NCBI GenBank assembly: GCA_030654075.1
Contig: JAURYB010000058.1
Location: 1-34,555, forward strand
Length of the DNA: 34,555 nt
DNA from: Bacteroidales bacterium
GTDB lineage: Bacteria; Bacteroidota; Bacteroidia; Bacteroidales; UBA4417
Direction: 5' to 3'
The notes beneath the pieces are model-generated. The model saw nothing but the letters and a program-made list of their open reading frames with translations. It was not told the origin of the DNA and did not search any database. This document shows positions 16,803 to 26,214 of the stretch, piece after piece. The stretch's first letter is position 1. The number at the start of each line of letters is the position of its first letter. Both the position numbers and the translations under genes were made by a program.

Positions 16803-16954
16803 ATCTGGTTCAATTCCTGGAGTTGGAGTAAGATTTTTTTGATTTAAAAACAAGGAATGTTGATTAACGATTTAAGAAGTAAAGCTTAGTAATAAATGTA
16901 AATCAAAAATCAAAAATCGTTGATCCTTGTTCTTAAATCCTGAGAAACCAGATT
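16802..16954. repeat. Large imperfect palindrome between converging genes
   Basis: Outer arms 16802-16810 (AATCTGGTT) and 16946-16954 are a perfect 9-bp inverted repeat. Inner arms 16841-16873 and 16912-16939 (GATTTAA-A/G-AACAAGGA, later AACGATTT) are a long imperfect inverted repeat. Nothing in it codes. It could be a MITE-like element or act as a bidirectional terminator for kdsA and the Yip1-like gene. Confidence 0.55.
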
Positions 16955-16973
16955 GTTAGATACAAATAAAATT

Positions 16974-17594
16974 CTATTTAACATACGCTTCCATTCCTGG
17001 CATTACCCATCCAAGCATGAGTCCATAAATATGCTGGGCCATAAAAATCATAACGAAACCAACCGCAATTGTTATTAAGATAAATCTCAGTTTCTTTTCA
17101 AGTGTTATATCAAACATTTCCTGAATTCCATACCAGAAAATATAAAATGTGTATGCTATAAAAACATAGATTCCGATCGGTATCAGTATCCTAAGCAAAG
17201 GATGCAGGTAAACAAAAAATGTCACTATAAAGAGTGGTGTAAAGGTATAAACAACCAATTTCAGAATCCGAAGGTAATCGGTATCAATTCCAAGTTTCGG
17301 TAATGTAAAATTGAGCATATATGCAGCGGCCAGTATAAGTATATATGGGATAGCAACCCACGAAATCAGGTTGAATAACAATAAAATAGCCAGGTTTAGA
17401 GAATATCCCAAAACTGCTTTTGCAACAAAGAACAAACCAATATCACGCCCTACAGCACTAAAAAGTATAATCGGAAATGCGAAATTCCACATCAGTTCCT
17501 TAGGCGTTTCCTGCTCAATCCTAATGACCTTCCACTCATTACTGGGTATCAGTGAAATGCGCATTGCCTTAATAATTAATTCTTTGATTTTCAT
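16974..17594 (-). CDS. Yip1-family membrane protein
   Basis: 206 aa with five to six hydrophobic spans: about 35-55, 60-80, 83-103, 125-145, 150-165 and 178-200. The N-terminal MKIKELIIKAMRISLIPSNEW then WKVIRIEQETPKELMW is the pattern of Yip1-domain proteins in Bacteroidota (cytoplasmic helix with an 'EW..I..E' motif before the first span). Inner membrane; no known activity. The gene is monocistronic-looking: it starts 41 nt after the next gene's 3' end at 17632, and both are on the minus strand, so co-transcription with the DUF4831 gene is possible. Confidence 0.85.
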   Translation of the reverse strand: MKIKELIIKAMRISLIPSNEWKVIRIEQETPKELMWNFAFPIILFSAVGRDIGLFFVAKAVLGYSLNLAILLLFNLISWVAIPYILILAAAYMLNFTLPKLGIDTDYLRILKLVVYTFTPLFIVTFFVYLHPLLRILIPIGIYVFIAYTFYIFWYGIQEMFDITLEKKLRFILITIAVGFVMIFMAQHIYGLMLGWVMPGMEAYVK

Positions 17595-17631
17595 TCAAGG
17601 ATAAATCAGTACAGTTAAAAATCAGTGCGAT

Positions 17632-18780
17632 TTACTCAAGTACAACACGCCTTAGTGTACCTGTATTGTTATCGATTCCAATATTTCGCAGGCTGGACGC
17701 AGGGAGGAAAGTAACAACTCCAAATTGATTGACAATAAACTGGGTTTCAAGTTTCACTTGTCCGCCAACTCTGACAACTACATCCGCTTTGTCAGGAATA
17801 CGATAATATAATCCATGAGCAATGCGTTGACCTGAATTTAGTTTTTCAATTTCAGATTTTAAAGCATTAGTTTTATTCAGGCTGGTAGCTTGAATCTGGA
17901 CAAAATCACCAAAAGTTGAATTTTTAGGAAGAATGCCTTTACTTATTGAAAACCGGCATAATGTTTCTGTAGGATTGCTCTTATCCACCACAAAATAAAA
18001 CGTAAATGTTTCATTTGATGTGTTATTCACTCCTTTGAACAACTCAAGGTAATCCTGTTTCATGCTGTTCATTTGGTTATACATGAATTCCATTGTTCCC
18101 TTTTCATAGTTAACTTCCTGGTATCCATTAATCAGGTTGTACATGCTTTCATCAAGTTTAAGAATGAACTCCGATGCTTCCCTTGCTTTCTGTTCAGTTG
18201 ATTTTGCTGATGATGTTTTTCTGAAAAATTTCTGTTCAATAATTGTTGAGTCAAGACTAATTCTTTTGATAACAGTATCCATTCGTTCAAAAACGCTTGG
18301 ATTTGTAACTTCAGGCGTATCGATCCGGGATGTCGAAAGATCGATTGACCGCTGTTTTTTATTAGTGTTGGTCTGGCTTAAACTTCCGGCCCCTGAAATA
18401 ACTCCATCATCAGACAAAAACAATTCGATAGCTTTTCTATCTTTCTGCTTTTCAGGCATCTGTATAAAATAGTACTCGGAAGGATCAGGCTCGTTGTAGG
18501 ATGTCAACCTGATATCCCTCAGTTCATATTCCGTACTGTTCACGGTTGTAACCTGCGACAAACCAAGCATTTGATCGGCATATTCAGCAAAAGGACCTTT
18601 CACTTTCTGTATTTTATTAACTATAATATCCACTTGTATCACAGTCTGAGGCAACGCATAAAACAAGCCGTCGGAGTCAACGGGTATAACTGAAGTTCCA
18701 ACTTTACTGACATTGATTTGTGCATTGATTCCAGTTATTGAACACAAAAGCAGAACAGCCAGAAAACTTTTTTTTATCAT
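17632..18780 (-). CDS. DUF4831 family exported protein
   Basis: The ATG at 18780 opens a signal peptide (MIKKSFLAVLLLCSITGINAQ); the start at 18801 would add seven residues with no gain. The N-terminal half, GLFYALPQTVIQVDIIVNK, GPFAEYADQMLGL and the Tyr-containing segment ELRDIRLTSYNEPDPSEYY, is the DUF4831 pattern. The C-terminal half includes a helical stretch (SAKSTEQKAREASEFILKLD) and ends in LRNIGIDNNTGTLRRVVLE. About 382 aa, usual for the family. Predicted periplasmic or outer-membrane-associated; function unknown. A -7-like TAATTTTG lies on the minus strand at 18811-18804. Confidence 0.88.
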   Translation of the reverse strand: MIKKSFLAVLLLCSITGINAQINVSKVGTSVIPVDSDGLFYALPQTVIQVDIIVNKIQKVKGPFAEYADQMLGLSQVTTVNSTEYELRDIRLTSYNEPDPSEYYFIQMPEKQKDRKAIELFLSDDGVISGAGSLSQTNTNKKQRSIDLSTSRIDTPEVTNPSVFERMDTVIKRISLDSTIIEQKFFRKTSSAKSTEQKAREASEFILKLDESMYNLINGYQEVNYEKGTMEFMYNQMNSMKQDYLELFKGVNNTSNETFTFYFVVDKSNPTETLCRFSISKGILPKNSTFGDFVQIQATSLNKTNALKSEIEKLNSGQRIAHGLYYRIPDKADVVVRVGGQVKLETQFIVNQFGVVTFLPASSLRNIGIDNNTGTLRRVVLE

Positions 18781-18803
18781 AGCAGTGGTATTTATTGGCA
18801 AAC

Positions 18804-18811
18804 CAAAATTA
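18804..18811 (-). promoter_or_regulatory. -7 box of the DUF4831 gene
   Basis: TAATTTTG on the minus strand matches TAnnTTTG and ends 23 nt before the ATG at 18780. No good -33 box seen. Confidence 0.4.
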
Positions 18812-19006
18812 CACTAATTTTATCTAATGTAATAAAAACGGGTTATCGGTCCATTTATTGTCATATAATTTATCTCAAAAAATGAGGAACTCAAAGTCAT
18901 TTTATGAGAACAGCATAAGCCAGCATAAGGTCTGCTTATTAACCCGGAAAATTATTTTATCTAATGCAGAACTATTATTAACTATTAATAACGAGCTGTA
19001 TTCCAG

Positions 19007-21193
19007 TTATTTAATAAAAAGGAGCTCACGGTATTTAGGCAAAGGCCACAATTCATCGTCAACAAGCAATTCAAGTTTATCAACATGATACCTTATTTTT
19101 TCAAAAAAAGGTAAAACTTCCAGGTTATAGATTTCCGCTTTTTCAACGGTATCATCTATCTTGTTGGCTTTCTTACGTTTATCAATCATTTCAGCTACTA
19201 ATTGCCTAACGATTGAAATATGTTCCGAAATCTCTTTGATGTTCTGCATCTGACTGTTCGAAAGCTTTACAAAAGTTTTGATATCAAGCACTTCTTTCAG
19301 CCCTTTAACATTTTCAACCAAGGTATTCTGGTAACGGATAGCGGTAGGTATAATATGGTTATGAGAAAGGTCGCCTATAATCCTTGACTCAATCTGGATT
19401 TTCTTGATGTAATTTTCCAGGTCTATTTCATACCTGGCCAGGACTTCGCGTTTCGTGAGCACTTCATGTTCTTCAAACATCCTGATCACGTTTTCATCCG
19501 TCATAATCTTTAATGCTTCTGGAGTGGACGTTATGTTTGCGAGCCCACGAATGGTTGCTTCTGCAATCCATTCTTCACCATAACTATTACCTTCAAACCT
19601 GATCCGCTTCGATTCTTTGATATATTTCCGCAAGATCTTGTAGATAGCATCTTCTTTATTGGAACCTTTTTCAATCAATGCGTCAACTTCAGTCATGAAG
19701 ACTCTTAATTGTTCAGCTAATGCAAGGTTTAACGCGATCATGGGTTTCGCACAGTTCGCCGAAGAGCCAACTGCCCTGAATTCGAATTTATTGCCTGTAA
19801 ACGCAAATGGCGATGTACGGTTACGATCAGTGTTATCAAGAAATATTTCAGGGATTTTTGGAATATTAAGTGAAAATTCTTCACGCTTGCCTTCACCCCG
19901 GTCATTAATAATGCTGCTTTTCTCAATTTCATCAAGCGTTTGCGACAGTTGCGTACCAATAAATACCGACATAATTGCAGGGGGAGCTTCGTGGGCTCCC
20001 AGCCTTAAATCATTACTTGCCGATGCTACCACAGAACGTATCAGACTTGAATGAGTATCAACCGCTTTAATTATATTTACAAGGAAAGTAAGAAAGCGAA
20101 GGTTAGCTTTTGGTGTCTTCCCTGGTGAAAGTAAGTTCTCGCCGGTATTGGTCATCAACGACCAGTTATTGTGCTTTCCCGAGCCATTAACACCCTGGTA
20201 AGGTTTCTCATGTAAAAGTAAAGTGAGATGGTGACGCTTTGCAACTTTTTCGAGGATGTGCATTAGCAATTGGTTGTGGTCGACCGCTACATTTGCTTCT
20301 TCGAAAACAGGCGCACATTCATATTGGCTCGGTGCGACTTCGTTATGGCGGGTCTTAACAGGAATTCCAAGCAAATGAGCCTCATATTCGAATTCCCGCA
20401 TGAAATCCATCACGCTTTCGGGAATTGTCCCAAAATAATGGTCGGAAAGTTGCTGATCTTTTGCTGAAGCATGACCAAAAAGAGTTCGTCCACATAAAGC
20501 CATATCAGGCCTGGCATGATAAATGGCCGTATCAACAAGAAAATACTCTTGCTCCCACCCTAGCGTGGCAATTACTTTTGATGTGGTACTATCAAAATAT
20601 TTGCAAACGGCCGTCGCTTCTTTGTCAAGTGAATGCAACGCTTTCAGCATTGGCGTTTTATAGTCGAGCGCTTCGCCGGTATATGAAATAAAGATGGTTG
20701 GGATGCACAAAGTATCGTCCATAATGAAAGCCGTAGAAGTCGGATCCCAGGCTGTATATCCGCGGGCTTCAAATGTATTTCGGATTCCTCCGCTTGGGAA
20801 ACTGGATGCATCCGGTTCCTGCTGAATAAGTTCGCCGGCTCCAAAATGTTCGATGGCTTTTCCCTCTGATGTAGGAGAAAGGAAAGAATCATGTTTTTCG
20901 GCGGTTGCTCCAGTCAGAGGATGAAACCAGTGTGTATAATGTGTCGCCCCTTTCGATATGGCCCAGGATTTAATTGCAGTCGCAACCTGGTCGGCAATAC
21001 GCCTGTCGATTTTTTCGCCTTTGTTAATCACATTTTGCAATTGCTGAAAAGCTTCTTTCGACAGGTGCTGACGCATAACAGCCTGGTTAAATGTGTTTTC
21101 ACCAAAATAGTCGGATACTTTACCATGCATTTCAATTGTACGCTTTGGGCGCGAAATGGCTAACTCAAGGGCTTTAAAACGGATGTTCGACAT
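19007..21193 (-). CDS. glnN: Glutamine synthetase type III
   Basis: 728 aa, as expected for the large GSIII class (about 700-730), compared with about 450-470 for GSI. It makes glutamine from glutamate, ammonia and ATP in the cytoplasm as a dodecamer. Diagnostic stretches: FGENTFNQAVMRQHLSKEAF near the start, THYTHWFHPLTGATAEKHDS, GWEQEYFLVD, KTRHNEVAPSQYE, then YQGVNGSGKHNNWSL and EFRAVGSSANCAKPM. The C-terminal part (RRKKANKIDD region, MIDKRKKANK) is helical as in the family. The gene stands alone, 205 nt upstream of the DUF4831 gene's start and before the symporter gene. In Bacteroidota this class is usually the main nitrogen-assimilating synthetase. I use glnN as the usual symbol for GSIII. 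Confidence 0.97.
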   Translation of the reverse strand: MSNIRFKALELAISRPKRTIEMHGKVSDYFGENTFNQAVMRQHLSKEAFQQLQNVINKGEKIDRRIADQVATAIKSWAISKGATHYTHWFHPLTGATAEKHDSFLSPTSEGKAIEHFGAGELIQQEPDASSFPSGGIRNTFEARGYTAWDPTSTAFIMDDTLCIPTIFISYTGEALDYKTPMLKALHSLDKEATAVCKYFDSTTSKVIATLGWEQEYFLVDTAIYHARPDMALCGRTLFGHASAKDQQLSDHYFGTIPESVMDFMREFEYEAHLLGIPVKTRHNEVAPSQYECAPVFEEANVAVDHNQLLMHILEKVAKRHHLTLLLHEKPYQGVNGSGKHNNWSLMTNTGENLLSPGKTPKANLRFLTFLVNIIKAVDTHSSLIRSVVASASNDLRLGAHEAPPAIMSVFIGTQLSQTLDEIEKSSIINDRGEGKREEFSLNIPKIPEIFLDNTDRNRTSPFAFTGNKFEFRAVGSSANCAKPMIALNLALAEQLRVFMTEVDALIEKGSNKEDAIYKILRKYIKESKRIRFEGNSYGEEWIAEATIRGLANITSTPEALKIMTDENVIRMFEEHEVLTKREVLARYEIDLENYIKKIQIESRIIGDLSHNHIIPTAIRYQNTLVENVKGLKEVLDIKTFVKLSNSQMQNIKEISEHISIVRQLVAEMIDKRKKANKIDDTVEKAEIYNLEVLPFFEKIRYHVDKLELLVDDELWPLPKYRELLFIK

Positions 21194-21220
21194 CGTATTT
21201 TTATTTTAATTTCTTGATCA

Positions 21221-21228
21221 CAAAATTA
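21221..21228 (-). promoter_or_regulatory. -7 box of glnN
   Basis: TAATTTTG on the minus strand, 27 nt before the ATG at 21193, fits TAnnTTTG. No clear -33 box. Confidence 0.4.
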
Positions 21229-21277
21229 TCTATTTATTTAAGCTAAGATATGAATACAGGTTGCTATATGTCGTTTT

Positions 21278-22738
21278 TTATACACTAGGTTTCTTCCTGA
21301 TCCGCAACAGCCATAATCCGACAAAGGTATATAATCCATTGATTATCAATAGTTCAAAACCAAATTTGTACCCATTCAGTAGTTGAACCGAAAAGTCACT
21401 GAGTAAGTAACAGAATATCGGAGAACTGATGGCAACATAAGGAACAAACTTATCCTTTACCTGGAAACGTGTAAATAATCCGAAGGCATAAAGTCCCAAT
21501 AAAGGCCCATAGGTATAACCTGCTACGGTAAACAATTTATCAATTACAGCCCGATCGTTGATGGCTCTGAAAAGTACAATTACCAATAAAAGCAGGAATG
21601 CAAATGATAAATGAACTTTGTAACGCATGCGTTTTTTTTGTTCCTCATTGAGATCTTCCCGTTTATTCAGTCCAAGAAAATCGATTGTAAACGAAGTCGT
21701 CAATGAAGTTAGAGCGCCATCAGCACTTGGATATGCCGCTGATATTAAGCCAATTATAAAAACTAAACCAGCAAGTGGCCCAAGGTATTTAATGGCAATC
21801 ATCGGAAACAGATCGTCTGTCCGCGAAGGAAGTTCTATTCCGTGTTTGGCCGAATAAATGTACAACACAGCTCCCAGGAACAGGAACATCAGGTTTACAA
21901 AAACAAGAACGATACTGAATGAAAACATATTTTTCTGCGCTTCACCGATATTACGGCAGCTCAGGTTTTTCTGCATCATTTCCTGGTCAAGACCAGTCAT
22001 AACAATAGCAATAAAAGCCCCGCTCAGTATCTGTTTCAGGTAAAACTGCTTACTATGCCAGTCGGTTACAACAATGTTTGAATAATCGCTGTTCCAAACG
22101 GTTGAGATCAGATGCCTGAAATCAAACTGCAGGTCTTTACTGATCAGATAAATGGATAAACCAACTGCCAGCAGCATAAAGGTAGTTTGTAAGGTATCCG
22201 TCCAGATAATTGTTTTTATGCCACCTTTTAAAGTATACATTATAATCAGCGCAATAAAAATACTGACAGTAACAATGAATGGAATATTCCATGCATCAAA
22301 AATAAATACCTGTAATACATTCACTACCAGGAACATTCTGAATGAAGCACCTATTGTTCTGGATAAAAGAAAGAAAAAAGCACCGGTTTTATACGACCAG
22401 AATCCAAATCTTTGTTCGAGATAAGAATAGATTGAAGTGAGATTTAACCTGTAATACATCGGCATCAGAACCGTAGCTATTACAGTGTAACCTATCATAT
22501 AACCGGCAACAACCAGGAGGTAACTGAATTGGGTTTCTCCAACCCAGCCTGGTACCGACATGAAGGTTACTCCTGATAAAGAAGCACCTATCATTCCATA
22601 AGCAACCACAAACCAGGGCGAGGCTTTATTGCCAATATAAAATGAGTCACTGTTGGCTTTACGGGTGGTTATCCAGGTTACTGCAAAAAGCAATATGGTG
22701 TATGCCAGGAAACTTAAAAATATAAGTATTGGAGTCAA
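21278..22738 (-). CDS. Sodium:solute symporter (SSS family)
   Basis: 486 aa with 12-13 hydrophobic spans across the whole length, typical of SSS transporters. Landmarks: DSFYIGNKASPWFVVAYGM then GASLSGVTFMSVPGWVG in the first helices, TSIYSYLEQRFG, LKGGIKTIIWTDTLQT, TGLDQEMMQKNLSCRN and SAAYPSADGALTSLTTSF. The last carries the Ser/Thr residues of the Na2 sodium site region. Imports an unidentified solute with Na+ across the inner membrane; substrate cannot be deduced. A gap of 84 nt separates its 3' end from glnN's start, and both lie on the minus strand. No regulatory domain is fused. Confidence 0.93.
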   Translation of the reverse strand: MTPILIFLSFLAYTILLFAVTWITTRKANSDSFYIGNKASPWFVVAYGMIGASLSGVTFMSVPGWVGETQFSYLLVVAGYMIGYTVIATVLMPMYYRLNLTSIYSYLEQRFGFWSYKTGAFFFLLSRTIGASFRMFLVVNVLQVFIFDAWNIPFIVTVSIFIALIIMYTLKGGIKTIIWTDTLQTTFMLLAVGLSIYLISKDLQFDFRHLISTVWNSDYSNIVVTDWHSKQFYLKQILSGAFIAIVMTGLDQEMMQKNLSCRNIGEAQKNMFSFSIVLVFVNLMFLFLGAVLYIYSAKHGIELPSRTDDLFPMIAIKYLGPLAGLVFIIGLISAAYPSADGALTSLTTSFTIDFLGLNKREDLNEEQKKRMRYKVHLSFAFLLLLVIVLFRAINDRAVIDKLFTVAGYTYGPLLGLYAFGLFTRFQVKDKFVPYVAISSPIFCYLLSDFSVQLLNGYKFGFELLIINGLYTFVGLWLLRIRKKPSV

Positions 22739-22785
22739 TTCAGATTATTTAATTGGTTGTTATACAATTATTTGAACTATGTTAT

Positions 22786-23361
22786 CTAAGCTTTTGCCGG
22801 AATGTTTTCTTTTACGTATTCAGCAAAGGAAATCAAATCAGGAAATGAATATTGCAGCATTCCGGCACATTTAAACGCAACTTCTTTATCTGTTCCTATA
22901 AGGACAGTAACCATCCCTAACCTGTAGCCAAAAAGAATATCGGAGTATGAATCACCAGCCATTATACTTCGTTTAAAGTTGATTCCGGGAAATTGTTTCC
23001 TGGCTTTCAGTCCCAATCCAACAGAAGGCTTCCGTGTAAAGCTGCCTGTATTTTTTAAATCCGGGCTATAAAAAACAGCGTCAATCCGACCGCCGTTTTC
23101 GGTAACTTTTTGAAGCATTTTCTGATGGACAAGATTTAATTGTGAATCAGTCATTAATCCCCGTCCAATGCCTTGCTGATTGGTAATAACTACGATTGGA
23201 CTAAAAAGTACGGCGAAAATTTTAAGCGCCTGGGTAACTCCCGGAATAAACTCAAAATCCTCAGGTAGTTTCACATAATCATCCGCAATGCGCTGATTTA
23301 TAACACCATCCCTATCAAGAAATAATGACCATCCCTGGCCAATTGAAAGTTTATTACTCAT
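22786..23361 (-). CDS. gmhB: HAD-IIIA phosphatase, GmhB-like (D-glycero-D-manno-heptose 1,7-bisphosphate 7-phosphatase)
   Basis: 191 aa. HAD motifs are in order: I LFLDRDGVIN, II VVITNQQGIGRG, III Lys in TRKPSVG, IV MAGDSYSDILFG. In canonical GmhB, three Cys and one His before the RKP motif bind structural zinc; here that loop reads YSPDLKNTGSFTRKP with none of them. The context, last in an operon with GmhA, supports the heptose role: removal of the 7-phosphate from heptose 1,7-bisphosphate on the way to ADP- or GDP-heptose. A related histidinol-phosphatase activity cannot be excluded but no his genes are present. It follows gmhA after a gap of 113 nt. Confidence 0.87.
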   Translation of the reverse strand: MSNKLSIGQGWSLFLDRDGVINQRIADDYVKLPEDFEFIPGVTQALKIFAVLFSPIVVITNQQGIGRGLMTDSQLNLVHQKMLQKVTENGGRIDAVFYSPDLKNTGSFTRKPSVGLGLKARKQFPGINFKRSIMAGDSYSDILFGYRLGMVTVLIGTDKEVAFKCAGMLQYSFPDLISFAEYVKENIPAKA

Positions 23362-23474
23362 ATATTCCCTGGTAGTTATAATAAGACCTCGACTTAACTA
23401 AAAACTTCTGAATACCTTAATCCAGAAAGAAAGTATCTTCAAGTGTGATCAACAATTTCTTTTTTATAAAGAAA

Positions 23475-24059
23475 CTAATCTTTAAACAGTTTTTCTTCAA
23501 CCAGCTCGCAAATAATATGACCCAGCAAAATATGAACTTCCTGTATGCGAGGAGTGTCAGCCGAAGGAACATTAAGAAGGTAAGAAGATTTTTCTTTCAA
23601 TTTTCCACCACTTTCTCCGGTAAAACCAACAGTAATCATTCCAAGAGTGTTAGCCTCATCAAAAGCTCTTACTATATTGTTTGAATTCCCAGAAGTACTA
23701 AGCCCGACAAGTATATCATCCTTACTTCCCATGGCAAGTACAAGCCGTGCAAAAACTTCATCAAAACCGTAATCATTGGCAACAGCTGTAATATAAGAAG
23801 AGTTAACATGCAAAGCCTCTGCAAAAAGCGGATGCCTGTCGAAATAAAACCTGCCTGATAATTCAGCTGCCAGGTGTTGAGCATCTGCTGCACTGCCTCC
23901 ATTTCCGCAAAAAAGAACCTTGCCCCCATTTTCAAAACAATGGATAATCTGATCTACAATATTTTGTAAAGTTTCAATCAATTCCGAATCATTTAAAACC
24001 TTGGTTTTAAGATCGATTGATGATTGTATGATAGATTTAATCTTTGGTTTCACGTTCAT
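23475..24059 (-). CDS. gmhA: Sedoheptulose-7-phosphate isomerase (SIS domain)
   Basis: 194 aa, the family length. Converts sedoheptulose 7-phosphate to D-glycero-D-manno-heptose 7-phosphate, the first step of heptose synthesis. The SIS signature is clear: LFCGNGGSAADAQHLAAELSG, with the His and Glu of HLAAE acting as metal and catalytic residues in the family, SGRF, then DILVGLSTSGNSNNIV for phosphate binding and the C-terminal IQEVHILLGHIICELVE with the conserved Gln and His. The ATGA overlap (4 nt) with the upstream glycosyltransferase gene shows tight coupling. Cytoplasmic tetramer by family. Confidence 0.95.
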   Translation of the reverse strand: MNVKPKIKSIIQSSIDLKTKVLNDSELIETLQNIVDQIIHCFENGGKVLFCGNGGSAADAQHLAAELSGRFYFDRHPLFAEALHVNSSYITAVANDYGFDEVFARLVLAMGSKDDILVGLSTSGNSNNIVRAFDEANTLGMITVGFTGESGGKLKEKSSYLLNVPSADTPRIQEVHILLGHIICELVEEKLFKD

Positions 24060-25234
24060 TTTCTATTTTTTTTGTAGTTTTCATCCTTATTATTACACAG
24101 ATCAACTATTGAATCGATCTGAGTGAGAAGTATCTCCCAACTAAAGCGTTTCTTTTCAATTGCGGCATTGGCTGAAAACTCTGCTTCTTTATTCTGATTA
24201 AAAAAACGAAGTAATGCTTCACTTATTTCATTCACATCAGGTGAAACCACGTAACCTACTTTTCCATGAGGAACCATTTCGGATAAACCGCCAACATTTG
24301 TAGTAAGCATAGGTTTATCAAAGTGATAGGCAATCTGGGTCACACCACTTTGAGTGGCATCTTTGTAAGGCTGTGCAACAATATCAGAAGCGCAGAAATA
24401 GTTTACAATGTCTTTATTCTCAATAAATTCTGTTCTGAGAACTATCTTTTCTTTTAATCCCAAACTATCGATCAGGTCAAGATATGGTTTCCCATCAATA
24501 TAAAACTCACCGGCTATTAACAGTTTAACCGGTAACTTCCTGAAACGCTCATCAGCAAAAGCTTTAATTAATAAATCAAGACCTTTGTATTCGCGGATAA
24601 AACCAAAAAAAAGAATATATTTAGTTTCTGCTTCAAGGCCTAAATTCGTTTTTGCCTGACTTTTTAAGATTGCTTCTCCAAAATTATCATACAACGGATG
24701 AGGTGAAAACCTGCGTGGACGTACTTTGTCAAATTTATCGAGATCATGTAAAACAGCCCGGGACATCACAATAAATCCATCGCAACTTTTTACAAAATAC
24801 TTAGAGAGTAGGTTTCCCCCAGGCATTTTTTCATGAGGAATTATATTATCCGCGATGGCAACAACTTTGCTGCATTTATTGCGCCGGATAATCCGTGCCA
24901 GGGTTCCGAGACTTGGCGCCATAAACGGCATCCAATACCTGATAATAATAATATCTGCCCTAAGTTTCTTTATTTCAAACCCGACTTTTATCCAGCTGAA
25001 TGGATTCACTGAATTTATAGCAACTTTAATATTCAGGTCCGAAGGTGCCTGATCACTTGAATATTGCGTTTTGCCCGGAAAAAGGAATCCGGGATATTGA
25101 AGGCTGAAAGTATAAATTGTAACCTCATCTCCACGCTCCTGGAAAGCCCGGGCCAGCCTTTCGTTGTATGTTGACATTCCTCCTCCCCTGAATGGAAATG
25201 CTGTACCAATAATGATCACTTTGCGTTTTTCCAT
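24056..25234 (-). CDS. Glycosyltransferase family 4 (GT-B)
   Basis: The ATG at 25234 (MEKRKVIIIGTAFPFRGGGM) is preferred; a start five codons upstream (25249) is possible. N-terminal Rossmann half: GGGMSTYNERLARAFQERGD, typical acceptor side of GT4. C-terminal half: KYILFFGFIREYKGLDLLIKA, LLIAGEF, VAQPYKDATQSGVTQIAYHF then NVGGLSEMV, with the E(x7)E-like donor site replaced by the DATQSG motif that is usual in this subgroup. About 392 aa. It transfers a sugar from a nucleotide donor to a glycan or lipid; donor and acceptor cannot be named. Its place between a DPM1-like GT2 and gmhA suggests a heptose-containing envelope glycan. Confidence 0.9.
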   Translation of the reverse strand: MEKRKVIIIGTAFPFRGGGMSTYNERLARAFQERGDEVTIYTFSLQYPGFLFPGKTQYSSDQAPSDLNIKVAINSVNPFSWIKVGFEIKKLRADIIIIRYWMPFMAPSLGTLARIIRRNKCSKVVAIADNIIPHEKMPGGNLLSKYFVKSCDGFIVMSRAVLHDLDKFDKVRPRRFSPHPLYDNFGEAILKSQAKTNLGLEAETKYILFFGFIREYKGLDLLIKAFADERFRKLPVKLLIAGEFYIDGKPYLDLIDSLGLKEKIVLRTEFIENKDIVNYFCASDIVAQPYKDATQSGVTQIAYHFDKPMLTTNVGGLSEMVPHGKVGYVVSPDVNEISEALLRFFNQNKEAEFSANAAIEKKRFSWEILLTQIDSIVDLCNNKDENYKKNRK

Positions 25235-25267
25235 TCCCTTGCAGTCCAATTTGAATGTCAGTAAAAT

Positions 25268-26206
25268 TTAGAATAGTTCCTTCTCGATTAAATAATGATT
25301 CCGCTCAGGTGAGTTGCGGGCAACCATTTCAGCCAGGAACCCTGTCAAAAACAGTTGTGTGCCAAGCACCATTGCTAACAATCCAAAATAAAAGAGAGGT
25401 CTCTCCGTCATCCTGTATTCGGCCAGGAAGAATTTAGCATAAGCAAGCACACCTGCAATTATAAATCCGATTGTAAAGAGGAACATCCCAAGCATTCCAA
25501 ACAAATGCATTGGTTTCTTACCGAATTTTGAAACAAACATTATTGAAATCAGGTCAAGAGGCCCGTTAATAAACCGATTGGCACCGAATTTGGTAACACC
25601 AAACTTGCGCTTGCGATGCGCAACAACCTTCTCCCCTATTTTTTTGAATCCGTTCCATTTAGCAATTACAGGAATGTAGCGATGCATTTCACCATACACT
25701 TCAATGCTTTTAACAACATCTAGTTTATACGCCTTTAGTCCGCAATTATGATCATGCAGTTTGACTCCGGACATCAGGCTGGTCATGGAGTTGTATAATT
25801 TTGAAGGAATATTTTTCGTAAGTGACGGATCATGACGTACCTTTTTCCATCCTGAAACTAGGTCATATCCATCTTTTTTGATCATAGAAAATAAACCCGG
25901 AATTTCGTCCGGGCTATCTTGCAAATCAGCATCCATCGTTATTACAACATCTCCGGCCGCTGTTTTAAACCCAGTGTTCAGAGCGGCTGATTTCCCGTAA
26001 TTCCTTCGGAATTTTATACCTTTTATCCTGGAATCACTTTGGTGTAATTGCTGAATAACACTCCACGATTTGTCATAACTACCGTCATCAATCAGCAGTA
26101 TTTCATAGGTATACTTATTTTCCTGCATAACTCTGCCAATCCATTGACAAAGTTCTGGCAGTGATTCTTCTTCATTTAATAATGGTACTATTACTGAAAT
26201 GTCCAT
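25268..26206 (-). CDS. GT2 glycosyltransferase, DPM1-like, with two C-terminal membrane spans
   Basis: 312 aa. GT-A core: MDISVIVPLLNEEESLPELC, EILLIDDGSYDKSW, FRRNYGKSAALNTGFK, VITMDADLQDSPDEIP (the DAD nucleotide-metal motif) and HDHNCGLKAYK. Two hydrophobic spans at about 232-258 and 270-298 anchor it to the inner membrane. This layout fits the polyprenyl-phosphate glycosyltransferases (DPM1/ArnC/GtrB group), which load a sugar on undecaprenyl phosphate at the cytoplasmic face. Donor sugar unknown. It starts 8 nt after the DUF4199 gene and ends 33 nt before the GT4 start, so the operon is DUF4199-GT2-GT4-gmhA-gmhB. Confidence 0.93.
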   Translation of the reverse strand: MDISVIVPLLNEEESLPELCQWIGRVMQENKYTYEILLIDDGSYDKSWSVIQQLHQSDSRIKGIKFRRNYGKSAALNTGFKTAAGDVVITMDADLQDSPDEIPGLFSMIKKDGYDLVSGWKKVRHDPSLTKNIPSKLYNSMTSLMSGVKLHDHNCGLKAYKLDVVKSIEVYGEMHRYIPVIAKWNGFKKIGEKVVAHRKRKFGVTKFGANRFINGPLDLISIMFVSKFGKKPMHLFGMLGMFLFTIGFIIAGVLAYAKFFLAEYRMTERPLFYFGLLAMVLGTQLFLTGFLAEMVARNSPERNHYLIEKELF

Positions 26207-26214
26207 AAGCAGAT

